Part shown: piece by piece, positions 33,369 through 42,033 of the stretch
Numbering within the stretch: position 1 is the stretch's first letter
Layout of the letters: each line of letters starts with the position of its first letter
NCBI GenBank assembly: GCA_039030075.1
Contig: JBCCEW010000001.1
Coordinates: 186,001 to 250,000, forward strand
Direction: 5' to 3'
Origin: Myxococcota bacterium
Lineage (GTDB): Bacteria > Myxococcota_A > UBA9160 > SMWR01
DNA length: 64,000 bases
Notes under the pieces: model-generated
The model's input: only the letters and a program-made list of their open reading frames with translations
The model's database searches: none
Told to the model about the DNA's origin: nothing
Made by a program: the position numbers and the translations under genes

Positions 33369-35495
33369 ATGCAGTCACAGCAGGCACCGCACGAGAGGGC
33401 GCAGGAGCATGCGGGGCGGGCCATCCAGGCCCAGGCCCGAGGAGACTGGCCGGAGGCGGCCCGGTCCTGGCGTGCTGCCCTCGCATCCGAGAGCGGTCCG
33501 GCGGCCTGGTGGAGCGAGCTGGCCCGCTGCGAACGCGCGGCCGGCGACCTGCCCGCGGCCCACGATGCCTACCGCGAACGCGTGCGCCGGATCCCGGGCG
33601 ATGGTCGCGCCTGGACGGATCTCGGTGCCGTGCTCCTCGAGCAGGGACAGCCGCGCCTGGCCGAGCACGCCTTGGACCGCGCGATCGGCTGCGCACCGAA
33701 CCCGGACGCCCTGGCCCTGCGCGCGTGCGCCCGCGAAGCCCGCGGCGACTGGGAGACGGCCGAGCTCGATTGGTGCGACCTCTTGTTCCTGGCGCCGGAA
33801 CACCCGGACGCCCGGATTCGGCTGGGGGCCTCGCTCGGCGAGCGCGGTCGACTTGCCGAGGCGAACTGGCACCTGCGTCGCGCCGTCCGCGAGTTCCCGA
33901 CCTCCGCCGAGGCGTGGGCCGCGTTGGGGCGTGTCCTCCTCGCTCGGGGGCGACGCCCGGAAGCGCGGCGCGCGCTGCGACGCGCGCTGCGCCTGGATCC
34001 CGCACGGGCCGAGGCCCACTGCGACGCCGGTCAGGTGGCCTGGGATCTGCGTCGGCTCGCCGAAGCCGAGGACCACTTCCGCACGTGCATCGCCCAACAG
34101 CCCGACGCCGCACTGGGGCATGCCCGTCTTGCCGTCTTCCTCGCGAGCGAACGGCGCGCGATGGGCGAAGCCCGCCACCACGTCGCACAGGCCCTCGAAC
34201 ATGCAGCCGACGACGTGGCCGTTCGCCACCGGGTCGGGGATGCGTGGTACGCCTGGGGAGATGGCTCCCAGGCGCGGGCCCATTGGCGCTTCGCAGCCCG
34301 TCGCGGCTACGCGCCCGCCCAATGCGTGCTCGGTTGTCTGCCGGCGGTGAACCGCCGGGACCGCGCGCGTACGCGGGGATGGTTGGAACGCGCCGCGAGC
34401 CAGGACGAACCCGAGGCCTGCTTCCGGTTGGCGCTGCTCCGCGAGCGCGAGGGCGACCTCGACGCGGCGGAGGAGCGCCGCGTGTCGGGTCTCTATCAGC
34501 GGGCGGCGGCGCGCGGTCATGCGGCCGCCCAGTGTCGGTTGGCTCTGCGTACGGCCGAGGGGATCGGCGTCGAAGTCGACGCGTCCCGTGCGGCCGCCTG
34601 GTTCGAGCGCGCCGCGCAACAGGGGCACATCGAATCCCAACGGCACCTGGGCACGCTCTACGACCACGGCGCAGGGGTTCCCCAGGACCCGGGCCGCGCA
34701 CTCCACTGGTTTCGCAAGGCGGCCGAGGCGGGGGATGCCACGGCCCAGTGCCACCTGGGCATCCTCTACGAGACGGGCGATGCGGGCGAGCGGGACCTGT
34801 CCCGCGCGCTCTACTGGCTGCGACGCTCGGCGAAGCAGGAGCATGCGGCGGCCGAGTTCACGTTGGGATGGCTCTACGAGCGCGGCGAGGGCGTGGAAGC
34901 CGACATCGCCGAGGCGGTCGTCTGGTACGAGCGTGCCGCCGAGCGGGGCCTGCGTTCGGCCCAGTTCCACCTGGCGATGCTCTTGCTCTCCGGAGACGCG
35001 GGCGAGTGCGACCCGTCGACGGCGATCCACTGGCTCGAGGAGTCGGCGAGCCGGGGCGTGGTCGAGGCGGCCTACAACCTGGGGCTGCTGCACCGGATCG
35101 GTCACGGCACCGAGAAGGACGCTCGCCTGGCCTTCTGGTGGTTCAGTCGCGCCGCCCACGCCGGACACAAGTCGGCCCAGGTCCAGCTGGGCGAGCTCTA
35201 CGTCGGCGGCGAGGGCGTGGGCTGCGATGGCGAGCGCGCCGTCGACTGGTTCCGCCGCGCCGCCGAGCTCGGCAGCGTGTCGGCCCAGCGCCGCCTGGGA
35301 CGCTGTTACGCGTCGGGGATCGGTGTCGCTCCCGATCTGACGACGGCCTACATGTGGGCCACGGTGGCCTGCGACGCTGGCGACGCCGAGGCCGACGCCC
35401 TGCGCAGCGATCTCGCCGAGCGGCTGTCGACACGAGAGCGTTGGCAGGCGCGCGCCGCGGCCGCGCTCTGGCAGAAAGAGCGCGTCGCGAGCTAG
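33369..35495 (+). CDS. Large TPR plus Sel1-repeat protein
   Basis: 708 residues without a signal peptide. Residues 1-320 hold TPR-like helical hairpins (ARCERAAGDLPAAHDAYRER, LGAVLLEQGQPRLAEHALDRA). From about 340 to 660 there are roughly nine Sel1-type repeats of the form A-x-x-G-(H/D/L)-x-x-A-Q-x-x-L-G-x-L-Y-x-x-G-x-G-V. Such solenoids scaffold protein complexes. The ATG at 33369 follows GGGAGCGCAGGG. Before it lies an A-tract (33298-33305), unusual in this GC-rich DNA. No operon partner is clear; the MMPL gene begins 119 bases later. Confidence 0.9.
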   Translation: MQSQQAPHERAQEHAGRAIQAQARGDWPEAARSWRAALASESGPAAWWSELARCERAAGDLPAAHDAYRERVRRIPGDGRAWTDLGAVLLEQGQPRLAEHALDRAIGCAPNPDALALRACAREARGDWETAELDWCDLLFLAPEHPDARIRLGASLGERGRLAEANWHLRRAVREFPTSAEAWAALGRVLLARGRRPEARRALRRALRLDPARAEAHCDAGQVAWDLRRLAEAEDHFRTCIAQQPDAALGHARLAVFLASERRAMGEARHHVAQALEHAADDVAVRHRVGDAWYAWGDGSQARAHWRFAARRGYAPAQCVLGCLPAVNRRDRARTRGWLERAASQDEPEACFRLALLREREGDLDAAEERRVSGLYQRAAARGHAAAQCRLALRTAEGIGVEVDASRAAAWFERAAQQGHIESQRHLGTLYDHGAGVPQDPGRALHWFRKAAEAGDATAQCHLGILYETGDAGERDLSRALYWLRRSAKQEHAAAEFTLGWLYERGEGVEADIAEAVVWYERAAERGLRSAQFHLAMLLLSGDAGECDPSTAIHWLEESASRGVVEAAYNLGLLHRIGHGTEKDARLAFWWFSRAAHAGHKSAQVQLGELYVGGEGVGCDGERAVDWFRRAAELGSVSAQRRLGRCYASGIGVAPDLTTAYMWATVACDAGDAEADALRSDLAERLSTRERWQARAAAALWQKERVAS

Positions 35496-35614
35496 CGCCG
35501 CCGCCGATTCTTCGCAGATCCGTCGCCCCGGAGTGAAGCGCTTCACGGCGGTGTCGCGCCGAGCTGCCGATCCTCTCCACGTCTCATCGAGACGGGTGAT
35601 CGAGAGGAGTGGTG

Positions 35615-38035
35615 ATGCGAGGGATGCACCGACGAATCGAGGGATCGCGCTGGGCGCAGTTCGTCGCGGCCCGGCCCGGCTGGGTCCTGGCGGCCGCTCT
35701 CCTGCTGGCGTTGGTCTCGATCACCCAGCTCGGGGAGCTTCGCTTCGATGCGCGGACCGAGGGATTCCTGCCCGAGAACGACCCGGTTCGCGTCGAGTTC
35801 AACGCGTTTCGCGACTACTTCGGTCGCAGCGAGCCCGTCGTCCTCGCGGTGCGCCTGCCCGAGAACCTGGGGGATCGCGCCTTCCTCGAGCGGCTTCGGG
35901 CGCTGCACCGAGACCTCGAGAACGAGGTTCCCTATCTCTCGACGATCACGAGCCTCGTCAACGTGCGTCACCTCGAGGCGCACGGCGACACCCTTCACGT
36001 CGGCGAACTCCTCGAGGAGATGCCGCGCACGGTGGAGGAACTCGCCGCTTTCGAGACCACGGTTCGCGCGAGTGAGCTCTACACCAACCTGGTGATCTCC
36101 CCGGACGAAGCCTGGACGCTCGTGGCGTTCGAGACGGAGTACGAGATCGGCGAAGCCGTGGATCCACTGAGCTTCGAACCGACGGGTGCCGACCGCCGGG
36201 AGATGGGGCCGGGTGAAGACGCCGACGTGATCGCCGCCGTGCACGAGATCGTCTCGCGCCACCGCGCGGACGGCTTCGAGATCCGCGCCGGTGGCGGGAT
36301 CCTGATCCAGAACCGCGTGACGACCTCGTTACGCGTCGACTTCGTGCGGCTGCTCTTCCTCGCCATGACCGTGATCACGGTGCTCTTGATCCTGCTCTTC
36401 CGCAGCCTGCTGGCGGCTTTGCTGGCGGTGGCGGTGGTCGCGCTCTCGCTGGTCGGAACGCTGGGCTGCATGGCGGTCTTCGGCGCACCCGTGGGCGTCG
36501 GCAGTCAGATCTTGCCGACCTTCCTCCTGGCCGTCGGGGTCGGCTACGCCGTCCATGTCCTCACGGTGTTCCGGCAGAAGCGGGCTTCCGGGCGCGACCG
36601 TCGGCTCGCCGTGATCGCGGCGCTCGATCACAGCGGCAAGCCGATCGTGCTGACTGCTGCGACGACGGTCGCCGGCCTGGTCTCGTTCGCGCCGGCGGGT
36701 CTGATTCCAGTTGCCCAGATTGGCGTGTTCGCCCCGCTGGGTGTCGCGTTCGCGGCGCTCTACGCCCTCTCGCTCCTGCCGGCCCTGTTGGTGCTGTGCC
36801 CGCTGCGGGTTCCGGAGGCGAGGTCGCGTCCGTCGGGCGCCACGGCGCGCCGGTTGGTGGCCGTGGGGGACTGGGCGTTGCGCCATCGCCTGAGCGTCTT
36901 CGCGGCGCTCGGGATCGTCTGGGCCGCGGCGATCCTCGGCGCGCTCCAACTGCGCACGAGTCACGATCCCCTGGCATGGGTTCGCAACGATCCTGAGCTC
37001 GTCGAGACGACCGACATCGTCGATCGCCACATGGGTGGGGCGGGCGTGCTCGAGCTGCTCATCGAGGCCCACCCCGGGAAGAGCCTGCGCGATCCCGAAC
37101 TCCTCGCGGCCATGGACCGGCTCGAGTCGAGGATCCTGGACCTCGAGGTCGGACCCCTGCGCGCTGCGAAGGTGCTCGGCTTGCACCGCATCGTGAAGGA
37201 ACTCCACCAAGAGCTCCACGGCGGAGATCCGGCGTGGTACCGGGTTCCGGACGATTCCGTGCTGCTCGCCCAGGAGCTGCTGCTCTTCGAGAACGGGGGG
37301 AGCGAGGATCTCGAGAAGTGGGTCGATTCGACCTATCGGGTCGGACGCATGACGACGCGGATCCCCTGGGCCGATGCCTACCACATCGTTCCCTACGCCG
37401 AAGAGCTACAGCGGCTTGCCCGTCTCGAGCTGGGTGAGCACGCCGACATCAAGCTCGGAGGGCTGCAGACTCTGGTGACCCGCGCGTTCGTGTCCGTGAA
37501 CGAGATCCTGATCGAGAGCTACTTGATCGCGTTCGTGCTCGTGTCGCTGATGATGGTCGTGCTCGTCGGCGATCTCCGCGTCGGACTCGTCGCAATGATC
37601 CCGAACCTGACTCCGATCGTCGTGGCGCTCGGCTTCATGGGCTGGGCCGGGATCCCGCTCGGGACGCTCACGATGCTCGTCGGCAGCATCGTCCTCGGAC
37701 TCGCCGTCGACGACACGATCCACATGGCCCACGGCTTCGTTCGCCACCAGCGAGCCTTTGGAGACCCCCAGGCCGCGATCCGTGCGACGCTTCGGACCAC
37801 CGGCGTGGCGCTGCTGTTCACGAGCCTCGCACTCGTCTGTGGTTTCCTCGTCTACGGCTTCGGGTCTCTGACCACGATGCTGCACTTCGGCGTCATCGCG
37901 GCGCTCTCGATCAGCGTGGCCCTCGCCGCGGATCTCCTCGTCCTCCCCGGTCTCCTGGCGTGGCTCTACGAAGACCGTTCGGGCCCGGCGGCGGAAGCGA
38001 TTCCGATCGAAGGGTGGGCCGTCGACGCGCGCTGA
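35615..38035 (+). CDS. MMPL/RND-type exporter
   Basis: 806 residues. One membrane segment near residues 20-40 is followed by a periplasmic domain to about 235, then five close segments (from FVRLLFLAMTVITVLLILLF). A second half repeats this: a segment at HRLSVFAALGIVWAAAI, a periplasmic domain, and five segments beginning ESYLIAFVLVSLMMV. GLAVDDTIHMAHGF in the last bundle carries the Asp pair typical of proton-relay segments. About 12 membrane spans match MMPL or HpnN-like lipid exporters. Three start codons stand in line (GTG GTG ATG); the ATG with GAGAGGAG is favoured. The cargo is probably lipid-like, by family. Confidence 0.93.
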   Translation: MRGMHRRIEGSRWAQFVAARPGWVLAAALLLALVSITQLGELRFDARTEGFLPENDPVRVEFNAFRDYFGRSEPVVLAVRLPENLGDRAFLERLRALHRDLENEVPYLSTITSLVNVRHLEAHGDTLHVGELLEEMPRTVEELAAFETTVRASELYTNLVISPDEAWTLVAFETEYEIGEAVDPLSFEPTGADRREMGPGEDADVIAAVHEIVSRHRADGFEIRAGGGILIQNRVTTSLRVDFVRLLFLAMTVITVLLILLFRSLLAALLAVAVVALSLVGTLGCMAVFGAPVGVGSQILPTFLLAVGVGYAVHVLTVFRQKRASGRDRRLAVIAALDHSGKPIVLTAATTVAGLVSFAPAGLIPVAQIGVFAPLGVAFAALYALSLLPALLVLCPLRVPEARSRPSGATARRLVAVGDWALRHRLSVFAALGIVWAAAILGALQLRTSHDPLAWVRNDPELVETTDIVDRHMGGAGVLELLIEAHPGKSLRDPELLAAMDRLESRILDLEVGPLRAAKVLGLHRIVKELHQELHGGDPAWYRVPDDSVLLAQELLLFENGGSEDLEKWVDSTYRVGRMTTRIPWADAYHIVPYAEELQRLARLELGEHADIKLGGLQTLVTRAFVSVNEILIESYLIAFVLVSLMMVVLVGDLRVGLVAMIPNLTPIVVALGFMGWAGIPLGTLTMLVGSIVLGLAVDDTIHMAHGFVRHQRAFGDPQAAIRATLRTTGVALLFTSLALVCGFLVYGFGSLTTMLHFGVIAALSISVALAADLLVLPGLLAWLYEDRSGPAAEAIPIEGWAVDAR

Positions 38036-38084
38036 CGCAGGGCTGCTGTCGGTGGGCTCGGGGTCGCGAGGGCCGGGACGGGCG

Positions 38085-38090
38085 TATACT
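38085..38090 (+). promoter_or_regulatory. -10-like hexamer TATACT upstream of the RidA-like gene
   Basis: TATACT lies 47 bases before the ATG at 38137 and is followed by GC, as at the ferredoxin promoter. Part of the recurrent hexamer set. Confidence 0.4.
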
Positions 38091-38136
38091 GCGTCGCTCG
38101 AACCCGAGCGCGCCCGATCCACCCAGGAGCCACGTC

Positions 38137-38550
38137 ATGTCCGTCGAAACCCTGAACCCCGAAGGTCTCGCGAAGCCTGCAGGCTTCGCCCAGGTGTCGG
38201 TATCGCGCGGTTCGCGCTTCATCCAGATCGCGGGCCAGGTCGGCCAGGACGCTTCCGGGACGATCGTGGCCGAGGGCGACCTCACCCAGCAGACCGCCCA
38301 GGCCCTCGTGAACGTGAACATCGCCCTCGAAGCGGCCGACGCCGGTTGGGACGATGTCACCAGCTTCACGATCTACGTCGTGGGTTGGGAAGAGTCGAAG
38401 TTCGGGGATCTCGCGAAGGGCTTCGGTCTCGCGGCAGAGAAGCTCGGTGTGGACCGCCTCGAGCTCAAGCCGAGCACGCTGGTCGGCGTCCAGGCGCTGG
38501 CGAGCCCCGTATACCTGGTGGAGATCGCCGCCCTGGCGGTCGCGGACTGA
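38137..38550 (+). CDS. RidA/YjgF-family protein lacking the deaminase Arg
   Basis: 137 residues of the trimeric chorismate-mutase-like RidA fold, with IAGQVGQDASG, TAQALVNVNIALEAAD and the C-terminal SPVYLVEIAALAV. In imine deaminases of this family, an Arg in an Ala-Arg-Thr segment before the last strand anchors the substrate; here the segment reads Lys-Pro-Ser-Thr (Ser113). It therefore belongs to a RidA branch probably without 2-aminoacrylate deaminase activity. CAGGAG precedes the ATG. A terminator follows directly. Confidence 0.88.
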   Translation: MSVETLNPEGLAKPAGFAQVSVSRGSRFIQIAGQVGQDASGTIVAEGDLTQQTAQALVNVNIALEAADAGWDDVTSFTIYVVGWEESKFGDLAKGFGLAAEKLGVDRLELKPSTLVGVQALASPVYLVEIAALAVAD

Positions 38551-38561
38551 CGCGCCGATCG

Positions 38562-38582
38562 GCGGCTACGCCGCGGGTTTTT
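38562..38582 (+). terminator. Rho-independent terminator after the RidA-like gene
   Basis: GCGGC (38562-38566), loop TAC, GCCGC (38570-38574), then GGG and TTTTT (38578-38582), beginning 12 bases after the stop. It overlaps the last codons of the convergent NrtS-like gene, so the same bases serve as coding sequence on the other strand. Confidence 0.6.
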
Positions 38583-38811
38583 CGGACGCGCGCAACGCAC
38601 CGACGCTCGAGAGCGTCGAGACCAGATAGGGCACCAGCGGTGTCAGGCCCATCTTCCACAGGCGGTTCGCGGTCCATTCGCCGCGGAGCAGCGCGTCGCC
38701 ATGGTTGATGGCGATGAGGATCGCGCCCACCACCACCGCGTAGCCGAGCGCCCGCCGCACCACCGGCCAGGAAAGGGCCAGTGCGAGCCAGGAGCGAGCG
38801 TCGTTCGCCAT
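38566..38811 (-). CDS. NrtS-like small membrane protein
   Basis: 81 residues with two membrane segments (about 21-39 and 56-72). The second half of the first segment reads VGAILIAINHGDALL, and the second contains GLTPLVPYLVSTLSSV. These two segments match the NrtS family of small proteins linked to nitrate/nitrite transport in cyanobacteria. That role is by family only; no nitrate gene is near. It starts 17 bases after the cysS stop and is probably the last gene of the methyltransferase-cysS operon. Confidence 0.72.
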   Translation of the reverse strand: MANDARSWLALALSWPVVRRALGYAVVVGAILIAINHGDALLRGEWTANRLWKMGLTPLVPYLVSTLSSVGALRASEKPAA

Positions 38812-38828
38812 GCGTGCGGGGCCTTGCG

Positions 38829-40250
38829 CTAGGTGCGCCGCCAGCGGGTTCCCTCGGGAGAATCCAGCAGTTCGATCCCGCGCTCGGCGAGGGTGTCGCG
38901 GAGCGCGTCGGCGCGCGCCCAGTCCTTGGCGGCGCGGGCGGCGTCGCGTTCGGCCACCAAGGCGTCGATCTCGGCGTCGTCGGCACCTGCGGCGGGCGCG
39001 TCCGAGAGCACCCCGAAGATCTGGTCGAACTCGCGCATCAGGGCGACGGCGCGTTCGGCGTCGGCCCGGCCGGGCTGGGCCCGGTTCACGACGGTCATGA
39101 ACTCGTGGACGACCGCCAGCGCCACCGAAGTGTTGAGGTCGTCTTCGAGGGCTTCGCGGAACGCCGCGCGCGCTGTCTCGATCGCAGCGGCAACCGCCGG
39201 ATCGTCGGGGCCCTCGGGACGCTCGGCCATCTCATAGGAGACGAAGTTGTCGAGCTTCGCACGCGTCTTCGCGGCTTCGTCGATCAGGGACAGATCGAAG
39301 GGGAGGGGAGAGCGGTAGTGCTGGCGCAGCAGGTAGAGCCGCAGATCCTCGCCGCTGTATCCCTTCTCGACGAGCTCCGGGATGGTGTAGAGCGTGCCGG
39401 CGCGCTTGCTCATCTTCTGACCGCCGATCTCGAGCCAGCCGCAGTGGATCCAGGTCTCCACGAACCGCTCGCCGGTCACCGACTCGCTCTGCGCGATCTC
39501 GCACTCGTGGTGCGGGAACTTGTTGTCCGGCCCGCCGGTGTGGATGTCGAGGCGATCGCCGAGATACTTGCGGGCCATGGCCGAGCACTCGATGTGCCAG
39601 CCGGGGAAGCCGCGACCGAACGGCGAGTCCCACTGCATCAGGTGCTTCGGGTCGTGCTTCCAGAGCGCGAAGTCCGCCGAGTGGCGCTTGTCGCTGCGGT
39701 CTTCGACGCGCCCCGACGCCCCCGTCGAGAGCTCCTCGATGGTATTGCCCGAGAGTTCGCCGTATCGCGGAAACGAGGCGACATCGAAATAGACGTTCCC
39801 CTCGACCGCGTAGGCGTGCCCGTCTTCGAGCAGCTTCTCGATCATCGCGATCATCTCGGGGACGTGTTCGGTGGCGCGCGGGTAGGTGTGGGCCGGCAGG
39901 ATCTTCAGGACCGCCAGGTCCTCCTTGAAGTTCGCCTCCTCTTCCCGCGCGATCTCCCAGGGGTCGAGCGAACGCCGCGCGGCCTCCTTCTGGAGCTTGT
40001 CCTCGCCCTGGGCATCGGCGACGTCGTCCTCGGTGAGGTGCCCGACGTCGGTGATGTTCATGATCTGGTGCACCCGGTAGCCCAGGTACTCGAAGCTGCG
40101 ACGCAACAGGTCGGCCAGGACGAAGGCCCGGAAGTTTCCCAGGTGCTGGCGCTTGTAGACCGTCGGGCCGCAGTGGTACATGCGCACCTCCCCCTCGTGG
40201 AGGGGGGCGAAGGCCTTCAGCTGGCCGGTGCGGCTGTCGTGGAGCTTCAA
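38829..40250 (-). CDS. cysS: Cysteinyl-tRNA synthetase
   Basis: 473 residues, full length. It charges tRNA-Cys in the cytoplasm. The class I signatures are visible: CGPTVYKRQHLGN near residue 29 (HIGH-like, first zinc Cys), the zinc-site segment GWHIECSAMA and GGPDNKFPHHECEIAQSE, and KMSKRAGT (KMSKS-like). A C-terminal DALR-type helical domain ends at LLDSPEGTRWR. The start is TTG at 40250, 12 bases after the methyltransferase stop, so the two are co-transcribed. Confidence 0.98.
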   Translation of the reverse strand: MKLHDSRTGQLKAFAPLHEGEVRMYHCGPTVYKRQHLGNFRAFVLADLLRRSFEYLGYRVHQIMNITDVGHLTEDDVADAQGEDKLQKEAARRSLDPWEIAREEEANFKEDLAVLKILPAHTYPRATEHVPEMIAMIEKLLEDGHAYAVEGNVYFDVASFPRYGELSGNTIEELSTGASGRVEDRSDKRHSADFALWKHDPKHLMQWDSPFGRGFPGWHIECSAMARKYLGDRLDIHTGGPDNKFPHHECEIAQSESVTGERFVETWIHCGWLEIGGQKMSKRAGTLYTIPELVEKGYSGEDLRLYLLRQHYRSPLPFDLSLIDEAAKTRAKLDNFVSYEMAERPEGPDDPAVAAAIETARAAFREALEDDLNTSVALAVVHEFMTVVNRAQPGRADAERAVALMREFDQIFGVLSDAPAAGADDAEIDALVAERDAARAAKDWARADALRDTLAERGIELLDSPEGTRWRRT

Positions 40251-40262
40251 CGCGATCTCGCT

Positions 40263-41087
40263 CTAGGGCAGTGCCGCGATGTAGGCGACCCAGGCGGGGT
40301 CGTCCGGGGCGCGCTTCGCCCGGTAGTAGACGCCGGTGCCTTCATTGGTCTTGCGATCGGTGCGCTCCCAGTAGGCATCGGTCCGGGAGAACCCGGCTTC
40401 GTGCAGAACGTCGCGCAGCTCGGGGATGCTCCAGAGTCGCCAATCGTATTTGAAAGCCCGGTCGATGCTGCTGCCGTCGGGGAATTCGAAGTGGATGTAG
40501 TTGACGGCCCGGTTCTGGATCGGGTCGAACACGTCCTGGTCCCAGACGTAGTCGAAGTCGTCGTGCTCGCGCGTCTCGGTCAGCGTGCGCTGGGCCTCGG
40601 AGCCCCCGTAGAGATCGATCAGGAACAGCCCCTGGGGCCCGAGGGACTCGAGGGCGCGGCGGAAGTAGGCGAGCAGGTCGCTGCGCTCGTGGAAGATGAA
40701 GTAGGAGAAGTTGAAGCCGACCGTGACGTCGACGGCGGCATGCTTCGCCTCGCGGACGTCGCCCTGGATCAACTCGACCCGCGCCGCCTGCTCCGGGGCC
40801 AGCTTCGCCAGGTTGCGGGTGCGCGCCGAAGCGAGGGGGTCGGGATCGAGATCGATGCCGAAGGCCCGGTGCTCGTCGGAGACCTTCACCCACTCGCAGC
40901 AGAAGGCGGCGGTTCCGCAGAAGTCCTCACGAAGCGAGAGGGGCTCGCGGCCGTACTCCTGGCGATAGATGCGTCGGGCCAGGGCGACGTCGCCTTCCGG
41001 GTCCTGCACCGCCTCTTCGTAGAGCGCGAAGACGTCGGCGTCGCGCGCCTGGTTCTTCCCGTCCTTCTTCCGCTTCTGCTTCCCCAT
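40263..41087 (-). CDS. Class I SAM-dependent methyltransferase
   Basis: 274 residues. A Lys-rich N-terminal tail (residues 1-13, KQKRKKDGK) precedes the fold. LREDFCGTAAFCCEWVK replaces the usual Gly-rich motif I, AFGIDLDPDPLA is motif II, VELIQGDVREAK motif III, and VTVGFNFSYFIFHERSDLL the post-motif. The substrate is unknown; relatives act on small molecules or protein. The ATG at 41087 is preceded by GAGGGGGAA and, about 37 bases upstream, by CATACT. It is first in the operon with cysS. Confidence 0.88.
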   Translation of the reverse strand: MGKQKRKKDGKNQARDADVFALYEEAVQDPEGDVALARRIYRQEYGREPLSLREDFCGTAAFCCEWVKVSDEHRAFGIDLDPDPLASARTRNLAKLAPEQAARVELIQGDVREAKHAAVDVTVGFNFSYFIFHERSDLLAYFRRALESLGPQGLFLIDLYGGSEAQRTLTETREHDDFDYVWDQDVFDPIQNRAVNYIHFEFPDGSSIDRAFKYDWRLWSIPELRDVLHEAGFSRTDAYWERTDRKTNEGTGVYYRAKRAPDDPAWVAYIAALP

Positions 41088-41123
41088 CGGTGTTCCCCCT
41101 CGGCGCGTGGTCGCGCCGGCTGC

Positions 41124-41129
41124 AGTATG
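41124..41129 (-). promoter_or_regulatory. -10-like hexamer CATACT for the methyltransferase-cysS operon
   Basis: On the minus strand CATACT, followed by GC, lies about 37 bases before the ATG at 41087. It resembles the TATACT hexamers before the ferredoxin and RidA-like genes. Confidence 0.35.
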
Positions 41130-41182
41130 GACCAGCCCCGGCGGTTCACGCCCGTTGGCCCTCGCGGAAATCGACGATCGTC

Positions 41183-41188
41183 TAGACT
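41183..41188 (+). promoter_or_regulatory. -10-like hexamer TAGACT upstream of the lipoprotein gene
   Basis: TAGACT lies 27 bases before the ATG at 41215 and just after the palindrome GACGATCGTC (41173-41182). It is identical to the hexamer before thrS. Confidence 0.35.
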
Positions 41189-41214
41189 CGCGCTCCGCAA
41201 CGAGCCCCCACCCG

Positions 41215-41961
41215 ATGCACCTTTCTCCCACGTCGTCTCGCGGGCACCGCCCGCGCCGAGCCCTCGCGACCTCTGCCGCGATGGCCAGTGCCTGGCTCCT
41301 CCTTGCGTGTGGGAGCGGTCACTACGAGCACTACCGGCAGACGCATCCGGGTTGGCGGCCCGCGCTTCCGGAGGCGTCCGGAGGCCTACCCGAGGTATTA
41401 GCGGGCCTCGAGGCGCCCGATGGCGTGCCCGGGATCCGCGTCGACATCGGGCCCGTCGAAGTGCTGCGCTTCGATGGGGAGCGCTGGCAGCCGATCGCAT
41501 TCGCGGTAGGCGCGACGCCGCCCGACGGCGATCTCGCCGTGGTCGCGCGTCGCACCTGTCGGGCCGACATCGGATTCGGTGGTCGCTTCGAGGCGCGGAT
41601 CGCGAGCTACCTGTTGCCGGCCGGTGCCCTCGACGCCTACGACCATCGGGCGTTCGATGCGGGCTGCGAAGTCTCCGAGGCGTTCCGCGCGGCGCGCCCC
41701 GAGACGGCGGCGATGGAACGGGCCCTCGCCGACTACGTCACCGCACGCCATGGCAGACAGCCCCTGTCGCTCATCGGCCTGTACCGGCGTGGACTCGCCT
41801 ACGTCGAGGCGGGCCGAATCGCCGAGGCGCGGGGCGTGTTGTCGATGGGCGAGCGGTCCTTCCATCAGGCCATCCGCGGACCGGGCGTCGACGGCAGCGA
41901 GATCAAGCGTCTGCGGGAGCGGCTGCGGCGGGCCCTCGGGCGCACGTCGGACACCCCCTGA
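41215..41961 (+). CDS. Predicted lipoprotein of unknown function
   Basis: 248 residues. An Arg-rich N-terminus, a hydrophobic run and LLLAC near residue 32 predict lipid attachment; mature GSGHYEHYRQTHPGW follows. I do not recognise a domain. The middle is beta-rich (RVDIGPVEVLRFDGERWQ, a Cys pair in RRTCRAD and DAGCEVSEA), and the C-terminal 60 residues look like a TPR-like helical hairpin (GLYRRGLAYVEAGRIAEARGVL). It is divergent from the methyltransferase operon and followed by the GGDEF gene 72 bases later. Confidence 0.72.
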   Translation: MHLSPTSSRGHRPRRALATSAAMASAWLLLACGSGHYEHYRQTHPGWRPALPEASGGLPEVLAGLEAPDGVPGIRVDIGPVEVLRFDGERWQPIAFAVGATPPDGDLAVVARRTCRADIGFGGRFEARIASYLLPAGALDAYDHRAFDAGCEVSEAFRAARPETAAMERALADYVTARHGRQPLSLIGLYRRGLAYVEAGRIAEARGVLSMGERSFHQAIRGPGVDGSEIKRLRERLRRALGRTSDTP

Positions 41962-42033
41962 AAAAACGAAGCGCAAAGCCACCCAACCGACACTCACCCT
42001 GCAGGCCCCCGGCCCTCACGAGGGAGAATCCCG

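Noticed and set aside
41173-41182. Palindrome GACGATCGTC as an operator
   Set aside because: Ten-base GATC-centred palindromes are frequent by chance in this composition, and no regulator gene is adjacent.
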